Shown: positions 1 through 8,961, counted from the stretch's first letter. The stretch is 64,000 bases of DNA from Streptomyces sp. GESEQ-35 (GCF_017948485.1 NZ_JAFFSX010000012.1:62001-126000); one strand, 5' to 3'. Program-made: numbers and translations. The notes: generated by a model not told the origin, from the sequence alone.

Positions 1-1149
1 GGTCGTGGTCGTGCCGAGGGCCTCGATCGTGAGGACGCCCGGCGAGAGGGTGGACTCGCCGCTCGCGCCCGGCTTGTAGGTGCCGGTCAGGTCCGGGATC
101 TCGATCGGGTCGCCCGATTTGATGGGCTCGGCGTTGGTGGGGCCCTCCACATGGACCGTGCCGGTGTCGGCGCCGCCCAGGGCCACCTCCATCGACGGCT
201 TGACCGAATCGGCCGGGATGTCGGCGGGACTGTCCATCACCGACTTCTTGAACTGCACGGTGAGGTCGAAACTCCCGCCGCTCTTCTTGGCGTTGATCTG
301 GACCGGCGAGGTCGCCTCCTTGTCACCGATCGGCGTCTTGCACTCGTACGGGACCTGGACCTCCTTGCCGGTGAAGTCGGTCTGGCCGCCGTCGTCCCCG
401 CCGGTGCTGGAACCTCCGGTGTCCGAACCACCAGTGCCGGAACCGCCGCCGGTGTCGCCGCCGGTCTCGCTCTCAGTGGGGGACGCCGATCCGGTCGGCA
501 GCGTCGGCACTCCGGTCGGCAGCGTCGGCAGCCCCGTCGGCAACCCTCCCGTCGTACCGCCCGAACTCCCGCCCCCGTCCGTCACCTTGATGGTCGCGGC
601 CTTCTGCACCGTCTCCTTCGGAGAGCACTTGGTGTCCGTGGAGATCGGCTTGTTGACGTTGATGTTGTACGCGTCCGGCGTCAGCGTCACCTCACCGGCC
701 GCCGTGAGCTTCAGCCTGCCCTTCATGTCGGACAGCTTCATGTCGCTGTTCTTGGGGATCGGCGGGTTGGTCCGCGGCCCCTCCATCGCGACGTTCCCGG
801 TCTGGGCGCCCGCCGCCTTGAGGGTCCCGGTCGGCTGGACGGTGTCCTTCTCCAGATCGAGGATGTCGGGGTTCTTGGAGGCGGCCTGGACGAACTTCCA
901 GGTGATCTCGACCTCGTCGCCGACCTTGGCCTCGGCGGGCGCGGTGATCTCCACCTTGGTCGTGCCCTGGACCGGCGGCAGTCCGGAGATCGCCGGCGGA
1001 ATGCACTCGGTGGCGTACGACACCTCGGCGGCCTGGGCGGGCGCGGCGGTGACACCGATCAGGATGCCCGCGCCGCCCAGCATCATGGCGACGCCCGCCG
1101 CGCCCGTTCTGCGTCCGCGGGCCGGTGTGACTCTCCTTGGCTTGCTCAC
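1..1149 (-). CDS. exported tandem-domain surface protein, C-terminus beyond window
   Basis: The GTG start at 1149 overlaps the stop of the upstream gene (GTGA), and the frame stays open to the window edge, giving at least 383 residues. An N-terminal signal sequence (hydrophobic MMLGGAGILIGVTAA, then APAQAAE) precedes a first domain beginning near the Cys of YATECIP. A Gly/Thr/Pro/Ser linker rich in GLPTLPTG-type repeats follows, and then a second domain with ECKTPIGDK, GGADTGTV and DLTGTYKP motifs. This second domain matches the domain of the protein encoded at 3115-3792, so the two are paralogous. Function is unknown; the pattern suggests a wall-associated or secreted beta-sandwich protein in a four-gene coupled operon. 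A sorting signal may lie in the unseen C-terminus. Confidence 0.8.
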   Translation of the reverse strand, partial: MSKPRRVTPARGRRTGAAGVAMMLGGAGILIGVTAAPAQAAEVSYATECIPPAISGLPPVQGTTKVEITAPAEAKVGDEVEITWKFVQAASKNPDILDLEKDTVQPTGTLKAAGAQTGNVAMEGPRTNPPIPKNSDMKLSDMKGRLKLTAAGEVTLTPDAYNINVNKPISTDTKCSPKETVQKAATIKVTDGGGSSGGTTGGLPTGLPTLPTGVPTLPTGSASPTESETGGDTGGGSGTGGSDTGGSSTGGDDGGQTDFTGKEVQVPYECKTPIGDKEATSPVQINAKKSGGSFDLTVQFKKSVMDSPADIPADSVKPSMEVALGGADTGTVHVEGPTNAEPIKSGDPIEIPDLTGTYKPGASGESTLSPGVLTIEALGTTTT

Positions 1150-2228
1150 GTCTGTCCCTTCCTGGTGGGAGTCGTAGGACTCGTCGGGCTGTCGTCGTGC
1201 GGTGCGGAGAGCTGACCGGCCGTGCCCGGATCGGCGTCCGGGGTGAACCACGGCAGGGTCGAAGTCGAAGTGGCGGGTACGTCGCTTCCCGTCGAGGAGT
1301 GGGTCAACTTCGGTAGGTGCAGGGCGAGTTCGGGCATACGGAGCCGCCCGCGGCCGGTACCGCGACGCGGCCGCACCCGGTCCACCACCGCCATCCCGAC
1401 GCGGAACACCGCCGCCGGCACGACCAGGCAGACCAGGACCCAGAACAGGGTCACGCCCCACGGCCGGCCCACGCCCCAGGGCTGCTCGGCGAGGACCTTC
1501 CCGCCGTACTTGAGCGAGACGGTGTAGTCGCCGTGCGCGCCGCCGGACAGCTCGACCGGCAGCTCGATGCGCGCCTTCCGGCCGGGCTCGACGGTGCCGC
1601 GCCACTGCTGGTCCTGCCACTCAGGGGCGAACACACCGTGCGAGGTGCCGACTTGGAAGACCGGGTTCTTGATGGTCGAGGTGCCGACATTGCCGACGGT
1701 GAAGACCAGCGAGCGCGTGGGCGGCGCCCCGAACCAGGTGAGCAGCCCACTGGACCCGTCGAGCCGGGTGTCCGTCAGCACCGACAGCCGCCCGCCGGCC
1801 GCCTCCGCCGGCAATGGCTCCACCGCATGCCCGGCGACCTGGAAGATGGCGTCCGCCTCGGCCTTCGCCCCGGTCACGGTGGCGACATGCACCACACAGG
1901 GACATGGCACCGGCGGCTCGGCGACCGGCAGCTTCCGCTCGAACCGGCCCTCGCCGTCCGTCGTCACCGCCCTTCCGTCCGCGTTGGCACAGGAGTTGGT
2001 CCCGCCGATCACTCCGCGGGACGGTACGGACTGCCCGCAGATCAGAATCATCAGCAGCGCCCGCGCCCGCCAGCCGCTCCCGGTGACGGTGATCGAACCC
2101 CCGGTCCCCGCCTGCGACTTGGACAACTCGACGACGGGCTTCTCCGCCGCGGCCGCCGGTGCGACCAGGGGCGCCAGCAGCAGCGCGAGCACCGCGACCA
2201 GCATCGGAATCCGCAGCTTGCCGCTCAC
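1146..2228 (-). CDS. exported single-pass membrane protein of the surface operon
   Basis: Encodes 360 residues from a GTG that overlaps the upstream stop (GTGA). A signal peptide covers residues 1 to about 28 (ending APAAAAE). The extracellular part has Ig-like patterns: an N-terminal segment with SITVTGSGWRA and several Cys (CGQS, CAN, CPC), then a segment resembling CARDB/DUF916-type beta domains (LVFTVGNVGTSTIKNPVF). One membrane helix near residues 275-297 (GVTLFWVLVCLVVPAAVF) leads to a basic stretch and a Ser/Thr/Pro-rich cytoplasmic tail. The gene is coupled to both neighbours, so its product probably works in the same cell-surface assembly. No enzyme motif was seen. Confidence 0.8.
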   Translation of the reverse strand: MSGKLRIPMLVAVLALLLAPLVAPAAAAEKPVVELSKSQAGTGGSITVTGSGWRARALLMILICGQSVPSRGVIGGTNSCANADGRAVTTDGEGRFERKLPVAEPPVPCPCVVHVATVTGAKAEADAIFQVAGHAVEPLPAEAAGGRLSVLTDTRLDGSSGLLTWFGAPPTRSLVFTVGNVGTSTIKNPVFQVGTSHGVFAPEWQDQQWRGTVEPGRKARIELPVELSGGAHGDYTVSLKYGGKVLAEQPWGVGRPWGVTLFWVLVCLVVPAAVFRVGMAVVDRVRPRRGTGRGRLRMPELALHLPKLTHSSTGSDVPATSTSTLPWFTPDADPGTAGQLSAPHDDSPTSPTTPTRKGQT

Positions 2229-3076
2229 GTCACCGCTCCCGTCAACTCGACTTCCGTACGCGGGGATTCGGGTACCTCGCCGGCTCCGGCCGTACGGCGC
2301 CTTCGACGTCGTACGACCGCCAGGGCGGCGCCTGCCGCCACAGCACCCAGTCCGCCCGCCGCCGCACCCCACGGCACGCACCACACCGACGCCCCCGCCT
2401 CGTCACGCGCCCCGCCCGCCGCCGTCACCGTCAGCCGCACGTCGACCGAGTCAAGGGCGGGCCGGTCCGCCCACGGTTCGGTGAGCTTGACGCGGCGCCC
2501 GGGGGCCAGTTCGACGGGGAGGGTGCGCGGGGCGCGGTCGAGGACGCGGCGGCCGAAGGCGCCGTCGGCGCGGACGGCGAGCGTCGGCGCGAGGACGGTC
2601 GTACCACGATTGACCAGCTCGTACGAGATGCCGGCGGCGCCGACCGCCACGTGCTCGACGGTCAGCGCGGACAGTGTGGGCCCGACGGCGCGCAGCCGCA
2701 GCGCCACCGTCCCGGAACGCCCGTCGCCGTCCCGCGCGACGATCTCTCCCGCGAGATCGCCGGGCGCGGCCCCGGCCGGAACGCTCACGGTGAAGGGAAC
2801 ATCGGCGCGCGTACGGGCGGGCACCCGGACCGAGCCGTCGGCGAAGGCGACCGCGACCCCGGTCCCCCGCAGCCGCACGGTGACCGGCTCCCCGCTCCGG
2901 TTGATCACGGACACCGTGTCCTGGAGAACCGTCCCGGGCCCGCCCTCGGCGTAGAAGGACGGCCGCCCGCCGCCGGAGGGCGCGAGGGACCACCCGTCGG
3001 CGGCGGAGGCGGCGGGCGCGGCACCCGACAGGATCAGCGCGGCCAGGATCAGGACACGGAGGGCAGCGGACGACAT
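2225..3076 (-). CDS. exported membrane-anchored protein resembling DUF916/WxL-interacting proteins
   Basis: Encodes 283 residues from ATG at 3076; the longer in-frame start at 3148 would overlap the upstream gene and lacks a signal-peptide shape. A signal peptide spans about residues 1-25 (ending APAASAAD). Then FYAEGGPGTVLQDTVSVINRSG and a second beta-rich segment follow the layout of DUF916 domains, which in Firmicutes partner WxL surface proteins. A C-terminal helix (about 240-257) precedes an Arg-rich stop-transfer run. The family call is by pattern only. Its place between an LPxTG-like protein and two further exported proteins suggests a role as membrane anchor or scaffold. Confidence 0.75.
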   Translation of the reverse strand: MSSAALRVLILAALILSGAAPAASAADGWSLAPSGGGRPSFYAEGGPGTVLQDTVSVINRSGEPVTVRLRGTGVAVAFADGSVRVPARTRADVPFTVSVPAGAAPGDLAGEIVARDGDGRSGTVALRLRAVGPTLSALTVEHVAVGAAGISYELVNRGTTVLAPTLAVRADGAFGRRVLDRAPRTLPVELAPGRRVKLTEPWADRPALDSVDVRLTVTAAGGARDEAGASVWCVPWGAAAGGLGAVAAGAALAVVRRRRRRTAGAGEVPESPRTEVELTGAVT

Positions 3077-3114
3077 CGGCGGCTCCAACAGTCGTACGAC
3101 TACGACACAGACGG

Positions 3115-3792
3115 TCAGCGCGCCGCCTGATTCCTCCGCGTCAGCCACAGCACGCCCGCCGCCCCCGCCAGCAGCACCGTGCCGCCGAGGGTGCCGAGGG
3201 CGATGGCCGAGTCCTCGGGGCCGGTCTGCGGGAGTTCGGCGCCGGAGTCGGTACCGGACTGGGTGGAGCCGGTGGCGCCCTCGGCGGCCGTGACGTCGAG
3301 GGTCAGGGAGGGGCCGGGGCTGTTGGACGGTGTGCAGGTCGTCGTCGTGCCGAGCGCCTTGATGGTGAGGATGGCCGCCGTGAAGGTGACCTTGCCGGTC
3401 TTCTTCGGGGTGTAGGTGCCCGTCAAGTCATTGATCTTGATGGGGGTGTTGGCGGGAATCGCTTCCTGGTTGGCGGGCCCGGTGACGGACATCGTGCCGC
3501 TGTCGGCGCCGCCCAGCTTGATGGTGGCGCTCGGGTTCATCGCGCCCTTGCCCAGTTCGACCGGGCTGGACGAGACGCCCTTCTGCCACGACATGGTGAT
3601 CTTGTAGCCGCCACCGCTCTCGACACCCTTGATGTCGATCGGCGAAACGGCGGACTTGTCGCCGATCGGCGTCTTGCACTGGTAGTTGACGTCGACGACC
3701 TCGGCCCGGGCTGCGGGGGCGGCCATCAGCACCGCCGAGCCGGCCAGGGCCGCGACGGACGCGAGCGCGGCGGTTCGTTTCCGGTACGACAC
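3115..3792 (-). CDS. secreted protein with LPQTG cell-wall sorting signal
   Basis: Encodes 225 residues. The GTG at 3792 is preferred because a GAGGGAG ribosome site lies just upstream; an ATG at 3810 is also in frame. Layout: signal peptide (to about APAARAE), one domain with CKTPIGDK, GGADSGTM and DLTGTYTP motifs, a Thr/Ser/Gly spacer, then ELPQTG, a hydrophobic helix and a basic tail. The last three elements form a complete sortase substrate signal. Streptomyces housekeeping class E sortases usually favour LAxTG, so LPQTG is a variant. This is the first gene of the operon and is paralogous to the second domain of the gene at 1-1149. The function of the domain is unknown. Confidence 0.85.
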   Translation of the reverse strand: MSYRKRTAALASVAALAGSAVLMAAPAARAEVVDVNYQCKTPIGDKSAVSPIDIKGVESGGGYKITMSWQKGVSSSPVELGKGAMNPSATIKLGGADSGTMSVTGPANQEAIPANTPIKINDLTGTYTPKKTGKVTFTAAILTIKALGTTTTCTPSNSPGPSLTLDVTAAEGATGSTQSGTDSGAELPQTGPEDSAIALGTLGGTVLLAGAAGVLWLTRRNQAAR

Positions 3793-3904
3793 GGTTCCGC
3801 TCCCTCTCAAGTTCCTGACGGCACATCAGATCGAGCCGTCAAGGTACGCCGGGGCGTGTAAGGAGGGAAGACAAAGGGAGTGTTGGAAATGTGCCGATGC
3901 GAGA

Positions 3905-3934
3905 GCGCACGGGGAACTGCGCGACCAGCCACGG
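3905..3934. repeat. dispersed short repeat, copy 1
   Basis: Carries the core GGGGAACTGCGCGACCAG, which recurs in recognisable form at 20563-20632 and 33061-33100, always in intergenic DNA. This copy lacks the GC-rich hairpin that precedes the other two. It lies between the surface operon and the anti-sigma gene. Confidence 0.6.
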
Positions 3935-3973
3935 AATACCCGCGGCCACATGACGACCGAAGCCCTACGGCGC

Positions 3974-4495
3974 TTAGGCGGGCGCCCCCAACTCGGCCCA
4001 AACGGTTTTCCCGGCCACCCCGGGAGTCCGTACAACCCCCCAGTCCAGACAGAGCCGCTGCACGATGAACATCCCATGCCCACCGGGCCGCCCCGCACGA
4101 TGCGGAGTCCGCGGCGCCGGCTGCCCCGCCCCCCGGTCGGACACCTCGATCCGGATCACCTTGTTGTCACAGGCGATCAACAACTCGTCCGGCCCTTCGG
4201 CATGGAGGCACGCGTTGGTGACCAGCTCGGAGACGACCAGCAGAACGTCCTCCGCGGCAGCCCGCTGGTCGGCAGTCGCGGCGGGCATCCAGCCCCACGC
4301 ATACAACGCCCGCCGGGTGAAGTCCCGGGCGAGCGGAACAACCCCACTCTCACCGTCCAAGCTCAGCCGCCGGACCTGGCGCCCGGCGGACGGCACGGAC
4401 GCGCCCTCCTCGGGCACCCCGAAAGCGCCGCCGGCCTCCGCGCCGCTGGGCTCATGGCCGCGGTCGCCCGGCGAGTGGGGCCGGGTGGTGCTCAT
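3974..4495 (-). CDS. RsbW-type anti-sigma factor / serine kinase (GHKL ATPase)
   Basis: Encodes 173 residues with a HATPase_c_2 fold: N box ELVTNACLHA (residues 90-99), G1 box VSDRGAGQP (about 118-126) and G2 box GGHGMFIV (138-145). Proteins of this type hold a SigB/F-type sigma factor and phosphorylate a STAS antagonist. The first ~45 residues are low-complexity. It lies downstream of the STAS gene (4701-5078) on the same strand, with the sigma gene at 5331 divergent. By synteny this is probably the SigI-specific anti-sigma factor of S. coelicolor (my recollection). The ATG at 4495 has a GGTGAGGTG ribosome site. The 205 bp gap to the STAS gene leaves room for its own promoter. Confidence 0.85.
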   Translation of the reverse strand: MSTTRPHSPGDRGHEPSGAEAGGAFGVPEEGASVPSAGRQVRRLSLDGESGVVPLARDFTRRALYAWGWMPAATADQRAAAEDVLLVVSELVTNACLHAEGPDELLIACDNKVIRIEVSDRGAGQPAPRTPHRAGRPGGHGMFIVQRLCLDWGVVRTPGVAGKTVWAELGAPA

Positions 4496-4700
4496 CAGCG
4501 CTTCACCTCACCGATTCACCAGTTCACGATTCAAAGAAGTCACTACACGGTCAGTACGGCTGTAGGGCAGTACGCGTTTCTCCTGCCCTGCCGAACCCGG
4601 GGAACACCCCCGTCTTCGGCCACAGAGGCCGTGCGAAGGGTGTGACGCCCGGAAACCGCCGGTCCCGGAGGGGGCGGGCGGGGCGCTCATACCGGCCGAT

Positions 4701-5078
4701 TCAGCCGGTCGGGTCGGCCAGGGCCGCCTCGAGCGAGTCATGCACGGTGAAGACCGCTTCGGCCCCCGTGATTTCGAACACACGCGCCACCACGGGCAGC
4801 ATCCCGGCGAGGTGTACGCCGCCTCCGGCGGCCTCCGCCTTGAGTCGCGCGCCGAGCAGCACATTGAGCCCGGTCGAATCGCAGAACTCCAGACGCGAGC
4901 AGTCGACGACCAGCCTGCTGAATCCTTTGGCCAGACATTCCTCGAGTGGCTCACGCAACAAATCGGCGGTGTGGTGATCGAGCTCACCCGCCGGGGTCAC
5001 GACGGCACTGGGGCCCTCTTCCCTGACCTCCACCAAAAGCCGGCCAGACTGTGCGCTGCCGACCGTGCCGCGGTCCAT
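4701..5078 (-). CDS. STAS-domain anti-anti-sigma factor
   Basis: Encodes 125 residues, the usual size of SpoIIAA/RsbV proteins. The signature FCDSTGLNVLL places the phosphorylatable serine at about residue 68. In this family, the unphosphorylated form releases the sigma factor from the anti-sigma kinase. Its partners are likely the kinase at 3974-4495 and the sigma factor at 5331-6245. The ATG at 5078 is preceded by GGGAGAGAG. The roughly 250 bp to the divergent sigma gene would hold the promoters of both. Confidence 0.9.
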   Translation of the reverse strand: MDRGTVGSAQSGRLLVEVREEGPSAVVTPAGELDHHTADLLREPLEECLAKGFSRLVVDCSRLEFCDSTGLNVLLGARLKAEAAGGGVHLAGMLPVVARVFEITGAEAVFTVHDSLEAALADPTG

Positions 5079-5330
5079 GCCGTCTCTCTCTCCCGACGTC
5101 TTGGCTGCTGACTGACGCCCTCGAACACTACGCCTTCCCTACGCCCTCCGACACCCGAACATCCGCCCAGAAACGGACATTTCCCCACAGAACGCACTTG
5201 CGGCGAGCTTGGTAAACCGGGTAGGGCTAGTAGTTACACGTAACCAAACACGGCCGGCTTTGGAGGCGCCGCACACCGCAGTGCACGTACAGGCTTCGGC
5301 AGCCATATGCCGAGAACGATGGAGGACATC

Positions 5331-6245
5331 ATGTCACCCCGGCTCGACGCATCGCATACCCACACAGCGACGTCGACATCCCCCCCGGAACATCTGGATC
5401 CCATCGCGGACGCGGACGTACCCCCAGAGCAGGACGACCTGCTCGCCGGTCTCCCGGACATCCCCCCTTACGACGAGGTGGGGCCGGTGGACGCGCGGGC
5501 CCTGTCCAAGACCCTCTTCGAGCGGCTGGAGTCGCTGGAGGAAGGCACCCACGAATACTCGTACGTCCGCAACACACTCGTCGAACTCAACCTCGCGCTG
5601 GTCAAGTTCGCCGCCTCCCGCTTTCGCTCCCGCAGCGAGCCGATGGAGGACATCATCCAGGTCGGCACCATCGGCCTGATCAAGGCGATCGACCGCTTCG
5701 AGCTGAGCCGCGGTGTGGAGTTCCCCACCTTCGCGATGCCGACCATCGTCGGCGAGATCAAGCGCTTCTTCCGCGACACCTCCTGGTCCGTGCGCGTACC
5801 GCGCCGGCTACAGGAGCTCCGGCTCGACCTGGCCAAGGCCGGCGACGAGCTGGCCCAGAAATTCGACCGCGCCCCAACGGTCGGAGAGCTGGCGGAGCGG
5901 CTCGGTCTCTCCAAGGACGAGGTCGTCGAGGGCATGGCGGCGTCCAACGCGTACACGGCCAGCTCACTCGACGCCCAGCCGGAGGAGGACGACGCCGAGG
6001 GCGCCCTCGCGGACCGCATCGGCTACGAGGACCACGGGCTCGAAGGCATCGAGTACGTCGAGTCGTTGAAGCCGCTGATCGCGGAACTCCCGTCCCGGGA
6101 CCGGAAGATCCTCTCCCTGCGCTTCGTCGCCGGCATGACCCAGTCGGAGATCGGCGACGAGCTGGGGATCTCACAGATGCATGTGTCACGGCTGCTGTCG
6201 CGGACGCTGGTGCGGCTGCGGAAGGGTCTGACGGTCGAGGAGTGA
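5331..6245 (+). CDS. sigI: SigB/SigF-family RNA polymerase sigma factor
   Basis: Encodes 304 residues. The ATG at 5331 is chosen because GGAGG lies five bases upstream; two earlier in-frame ATGs at 5307 and 5319 are poorer. An acidic N-terminal extension of about 45 residues is followed by region 2 (LALVKFAASRF, MEDIIQVGTIGLIKAIDRF, FPTFAMPTIVGEIKRFFRD), region 3 (VPRRLQELRLDL, PTVGELAERLGLS) and region 4 (LPSRDRKILSLRF, MTQSEIGDELGISQMHVSRLLSR). This is the general-stress/sporulation class of Streptomyces sigma factors. It has an adjacent antagonist pair. The name sigI rests on remembered synteny with SCO3068. Confidence 0.88.
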   Translation: MSPRLDASHTHTATSTSPPEHLDPIADADVPPEQDDLLAGLPDIPPYDEVGPVDARALSKTLFERLESLEEGTHEYSYVRNTLVELNLALVKFAASRFRSRSEPMEDIIQVGTIGLIKAIDRFELSRGVEFPTFAMPTIVGEIKRFFRDTSWSVRVPRRLQELRLDLAKAGDELAQKFDRAPTVGELAERLGLSKDEVVEGMAASNAYTASSLDAQPEEDDAEGALADRIGYEDHGLEGIEYVESLKPLIAELPSRDRKILSLRFVAGMTQSEIGDELGISQMHVSRLLSRTLVRLRKGLTVEE

Positions 6246-6266
6246 CCCGTCCTCGACGGACGTAGG

Positions 6267-6295
6267 AGCGGCTCGGCACCTGCCGGGCCGCTTTT
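6267..6295 (+). terminator. terminator after the sigma gene
   Basis: An 11-bp inverted repeat (AGCGGCTCGGC / GCCGGGCCGCT, one G-T pair) with a four-base loop is followed by TTT. It sits 21 bp past the sigma stop codon. Confidence 0.75.
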
Positions 6296-6385
6296 CGTCG
6301 CCCTGTTTCCCCAAAGGCGCCCGCGCGTCCCAGCGGTCACTCCAGACTGGCCGGTAGGTCAGGAACGGGGGCGAGGAGGCCGGGG

Positions 6386-7882
6386 ATGGCACAGGGCGGG
6401 ACGGGAGACGGCATGCACTCCGGGGCGTCCGACGCGCGGCTGACCGAGCTGCTGCGCGCCGACACCCCGACCGCGTACCCGGCGCTGCACGAACTCCGCG
6501 AACGCCACCGACCGTCGGTCCTCGCCTACGCCCGCCTGTGCACGACGAGCGACTCGACGGCCCGCCAGCTGGCCGCCCAGGCCTTCACCCTGGCCGCCCG
6601 GGAGACGGCCCGCGGCACCGATCCGAGCGTGCCCTGGCGGCATCAACTCCTGCTGCTGGCAGGGCAGGTGGCCGCCTCCTGGGCCCGGGACGAGCGGTCG
6701 GCGGGGCTGGACGCGGGCCTGCTGCTGGTGCTGAACACGGCGGCCCCGGTCCCCTCGATGCTGCCGGCGTTCCAGACGCTCCCCTCCCGCACGCAGGGCC
6801 TGATCTGGTACGCGGTGGTCGAGCGCGAGCCCGACGACCGCACGGCCGCGCTGCTCGGCCTCACCCGGGCCGACGTGACGTACGGCATGGCCACCGCACT
6901 CCAGCAACTGGCCCAGGCCTGTCTGCGCACCCGACTCGCCGCCTCGGACGACCCGCGCTGCGGGGACTTCCGGCGTCTCATCGAGAAGGCGGTACGGCCG
7001 GACAACCCGCGGGACAGCGCCGACCTGCACGCCCACATGGCCCACTGCCCGCACTGCACGGCGGCGTACGAGGAACTGTCGGCGCTGCGTGACACCCCGC
7101 GGACCGCGCTGGCGGAGGGGCTGCTGCCGTGGGCGGGGACGGCGTACGTCATGGGCGAGGCGAGCGAGCCGAAGAGCACCGTCCGCACGGCTACGGGCTC
7201 GTGGCCGCAGTCCCGCCGCCTCGTGCTGGCCTCGGCCGCGCTGGGTGTGGCTCTGGTGCCGCTGCTGGTCTATCTGCTGGCGCCGGGCGACCCGGCGTCC
7301 GAGGGCGCCGCGGCGTCGGTCACCACGCCGCCGAGTCCGCCACCGGTGACGGTCACGGCGACGGTCCCGGTGCGCCCGTCCGCGTCCCCTTCCCCGTCGG
7401 TGACCTCCAAGTCGCCGTCTCCCTCCCCGAGTTCGAAGCCGCCGACATCCCCGTCCCCCGCACCGGCCCATCGCCCGCCGGGCGGCACGTACGCCCAGGT
7501 CGTGAACGCGGCGTCGGGCCTGTGCCTCGACATTCGCGACGGGGTGCTGGAGAAGGGCACGGACGTCGTGACGGCGCCGTGCGGTGCGTCCGGTACGCAG
7601 CGCTGGCGGGTGGACGCGGGACGGGGTGTCGTCCAGTCGTCCGCCGACCCCGACTACTGCCTGGACAGCCGGGGTGCCACCGACAAGGGCGTCGGCATCT
7701 GGGAGTGCGATTCCGTGGACGGGAGCAACGGGCAGAACCTGGAATTCGCGGTGGGCGGTGACGGGGTGATCCGTCCGGCGATCGCGGTCGGGACGGCGGT
7801 GACCCCGGACGGGGGCGACGGCCTGGCGCTGGTGGCGGTGAGCGGGGGTGCGGAGCAGCGCTGGCGGGCGGGGGCGCGGTGA
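6386..7882 (+). CDS. sigma-like / zinc-finger / membrane / ricin-lectin fusion protein
   Basis: Encodes 498 residues; the ATG at 6386 follows a GAGGAGG site. Residues ~15-90 look like a degenerate sigma-70 region 2 and ~125-195 like region 4 (LPSRTQGLIWYAV, LGLTRADVTYGM). Next is an HxxxCxxC anti-sigma type zinc finger (HMAHCPHC, about 216-223), then a membrane helix near 277-298 and a Pro/Ser/Thr spacer. A ricin B-type lectin domain (about 366-495) carries SGLCLDIR, YCLDSRG and QRW motifs. The order implies a cytoplasmic regulatory part and an extracytoplasmic sugar-binding sensor. Whether the sigma-like part still recruits polymerase is unknown. The gene is monocistronic. Confidence 0.8.
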   Translation: MAQGGTGDGMHSGASDARLTELLRADTPTAYPALHELRERHRPSVLAYARLCTTSDSTARQLAAQAFTLAARETARGTDPSVPWRHQLLLLAGQVAASWARDERSAGLDAGLLLVLNTAAPVPSMLPAFQTLPSRTQGLIWYAVVEREPDDRTAALLGLTRADVTYGMATALQQLAQACLRTRLAASDDPRCGDFRRLIEKAVRPDNPRDSADLHAHMAHCPHCTAAYEELSALRDTPRTALAEGLLPWAGTAYVMGEASEPKSTVRTATGSWPQSRRLVLASAALGVALVPLLVYLLAPGDPASEGAAASVTTPPSPPPVTVTATVPVRPSASPSPSVTSKSPSPSPSSKPPTSPSPAPAHRPPGGTYAQVVNAASGLCLDIRDGVLEKGTDVVTAPCGASGTQRWRVDAGRGVVQSSADPDYCLDSRGATDKGVGIWECDSVDGSNGQNLEFAVGGDGVIRPAIAVGTAVTPDGGDGLALVAVSGGAEQRWRAGAR

Positions 7883-7983
7883 ACCGACCGAATGGTGATC
7901 GCCGATACCGGCGCTGACCTGCTCATGGCTACGCTGCCCCTCCGCTTCGCACCATGATCCGCCGGGCACCAGGAGGAGCATCC

Positions 7984-8961
7984 ATGAGCAGCACCGCGGC
8001 CCGCCTCGGCCGGCTGGCCGATCTTCCCGTCCTGCTGGTCGCGGTGGTGTGGGGCTCCAGCTACCTCGCCGCCAAGGAAGTCACGACGGCGCAGACCGTG
8101 CTGGCCGTGCTGGTGCTGCGGTTCGCCGTGGTCCTGCCCGTGCTCGTGGTGACGGGGTGGCGGCGGCTGCGCGCGCTCGGCACCGCCCAGATACGCGGCG
8201 CGGGGCTGCTGGGGCTGATCCTCGCCGGGATCTTCCTGCTGGAGACGTACGGCGTGGTGCACACCTCGGCGACGAACGCGGGGCTGATCATCAGCCTCAC
8301 CATGGTGTTCACGCCGCTCGCGGAGAGCCGGGTGCGCGGTGTCCGGCTGCCGGGTCCCTTCATTGCGGCCGCGGCGGTGTCGGTGCTCGGTGTGGGCCTG
8401 CTCACGCAGGGCGCCGGGTTCACCGCCCCGTCCGTGGGTGATCTGCTGATGCTGGGGGCCGCCGTCGTCCGTACCGTGCATGTGCTCGCCATGGCCCGCA
8501 TGGACTCCGTGCGCGGCGCCGACGCCCTGTCGCTGACCACGGTCCAGCTGGGCGGCGCGGTGCTGGTGTTCTGCGTGCTCTTCGCGGTGCCGGGGACGGG
8601 TGCGTCGCCGTGGGCGGCCGCGGCCGGCTTCGGTGCCGGGGACTGGCTGTGGCTGCTGTATCTGTCCGTGTTCTGCACGCTGTTCGCGTTCTTCGTGCAG
8701 ATGTGGGCGGTACGGCGTACCTCGCCGTCCCGGGTCAGCCTGCTGCTCGGCACGGAGCCGGTGTGGGCGGCGGCCGTGGGTATCGCCCTGGCCGGGGACC
8801 GGCCGGGGTGGCTGGGCCTGGTGGGCGCGGTGCTGGTCCTCGTGGGCACGGCCTGGGGGCGGGCGGCGGCCGATCGGGGGGAGCGGAAGAGCACGGCCGT
8901 CGTGGAGGGGTCCGCTGCGGTGACGAGCCCGGCTGCCACCGCCACCCCGGTGGGCGACTGA
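7984..8961 (+). CDS. EamA/DMT-family transporter
   Basis: Encodes 325 residues; the ATG at 7984 has AGGAGG upstream and is preferred over 7954. Ten hydrophobic segments form two EamA repeats: the first begins LLVAVVWGSSYLAAKE and the second PSVGDLLMLGAAVVRTVHVLAMA. These are drug/metabolite transporters that export or import small metabolites, and the substrate cannot be read from the sequence. The tail after residue ~295 is hydrophilic. It is not coupled to either neighbour. Confidence 0.88.
   Translation: MSSTAARLGRLADLPVLLVAVVWGSSYLAAKEVTTAQTVLAVLVLRFAVVLPVLVVTGWRRLRALGTAQIRGAGLLGLILAGIFLLETYGVVHTSATNAGLIISLTMVFTPLAESRVRGVRLPGPFIAAAAVSVLGVGLLTQGAGFTAPSVGDLLMLGAAVVRTVHVLAMARMDSVRGADALSLTTVQLGGAVLVFCVLFAVPGTGASPWAAAAGFGAGDWLWLLYLSVFCTLFAFFVQMWAVRRTSPSRVSLLLGTEPVWAAAVGIALAGDRPGWLGLVGAVLVLVGTAWGRAAADRGERKSTAVVEGSAAVTSPAATATPVGD

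Noticed and set aside
1..1149. Truncated pseudogene at the left edge
   Set aside because: The frame is open to the window boundary with no internal stop, so it is cut by the window, not broken.
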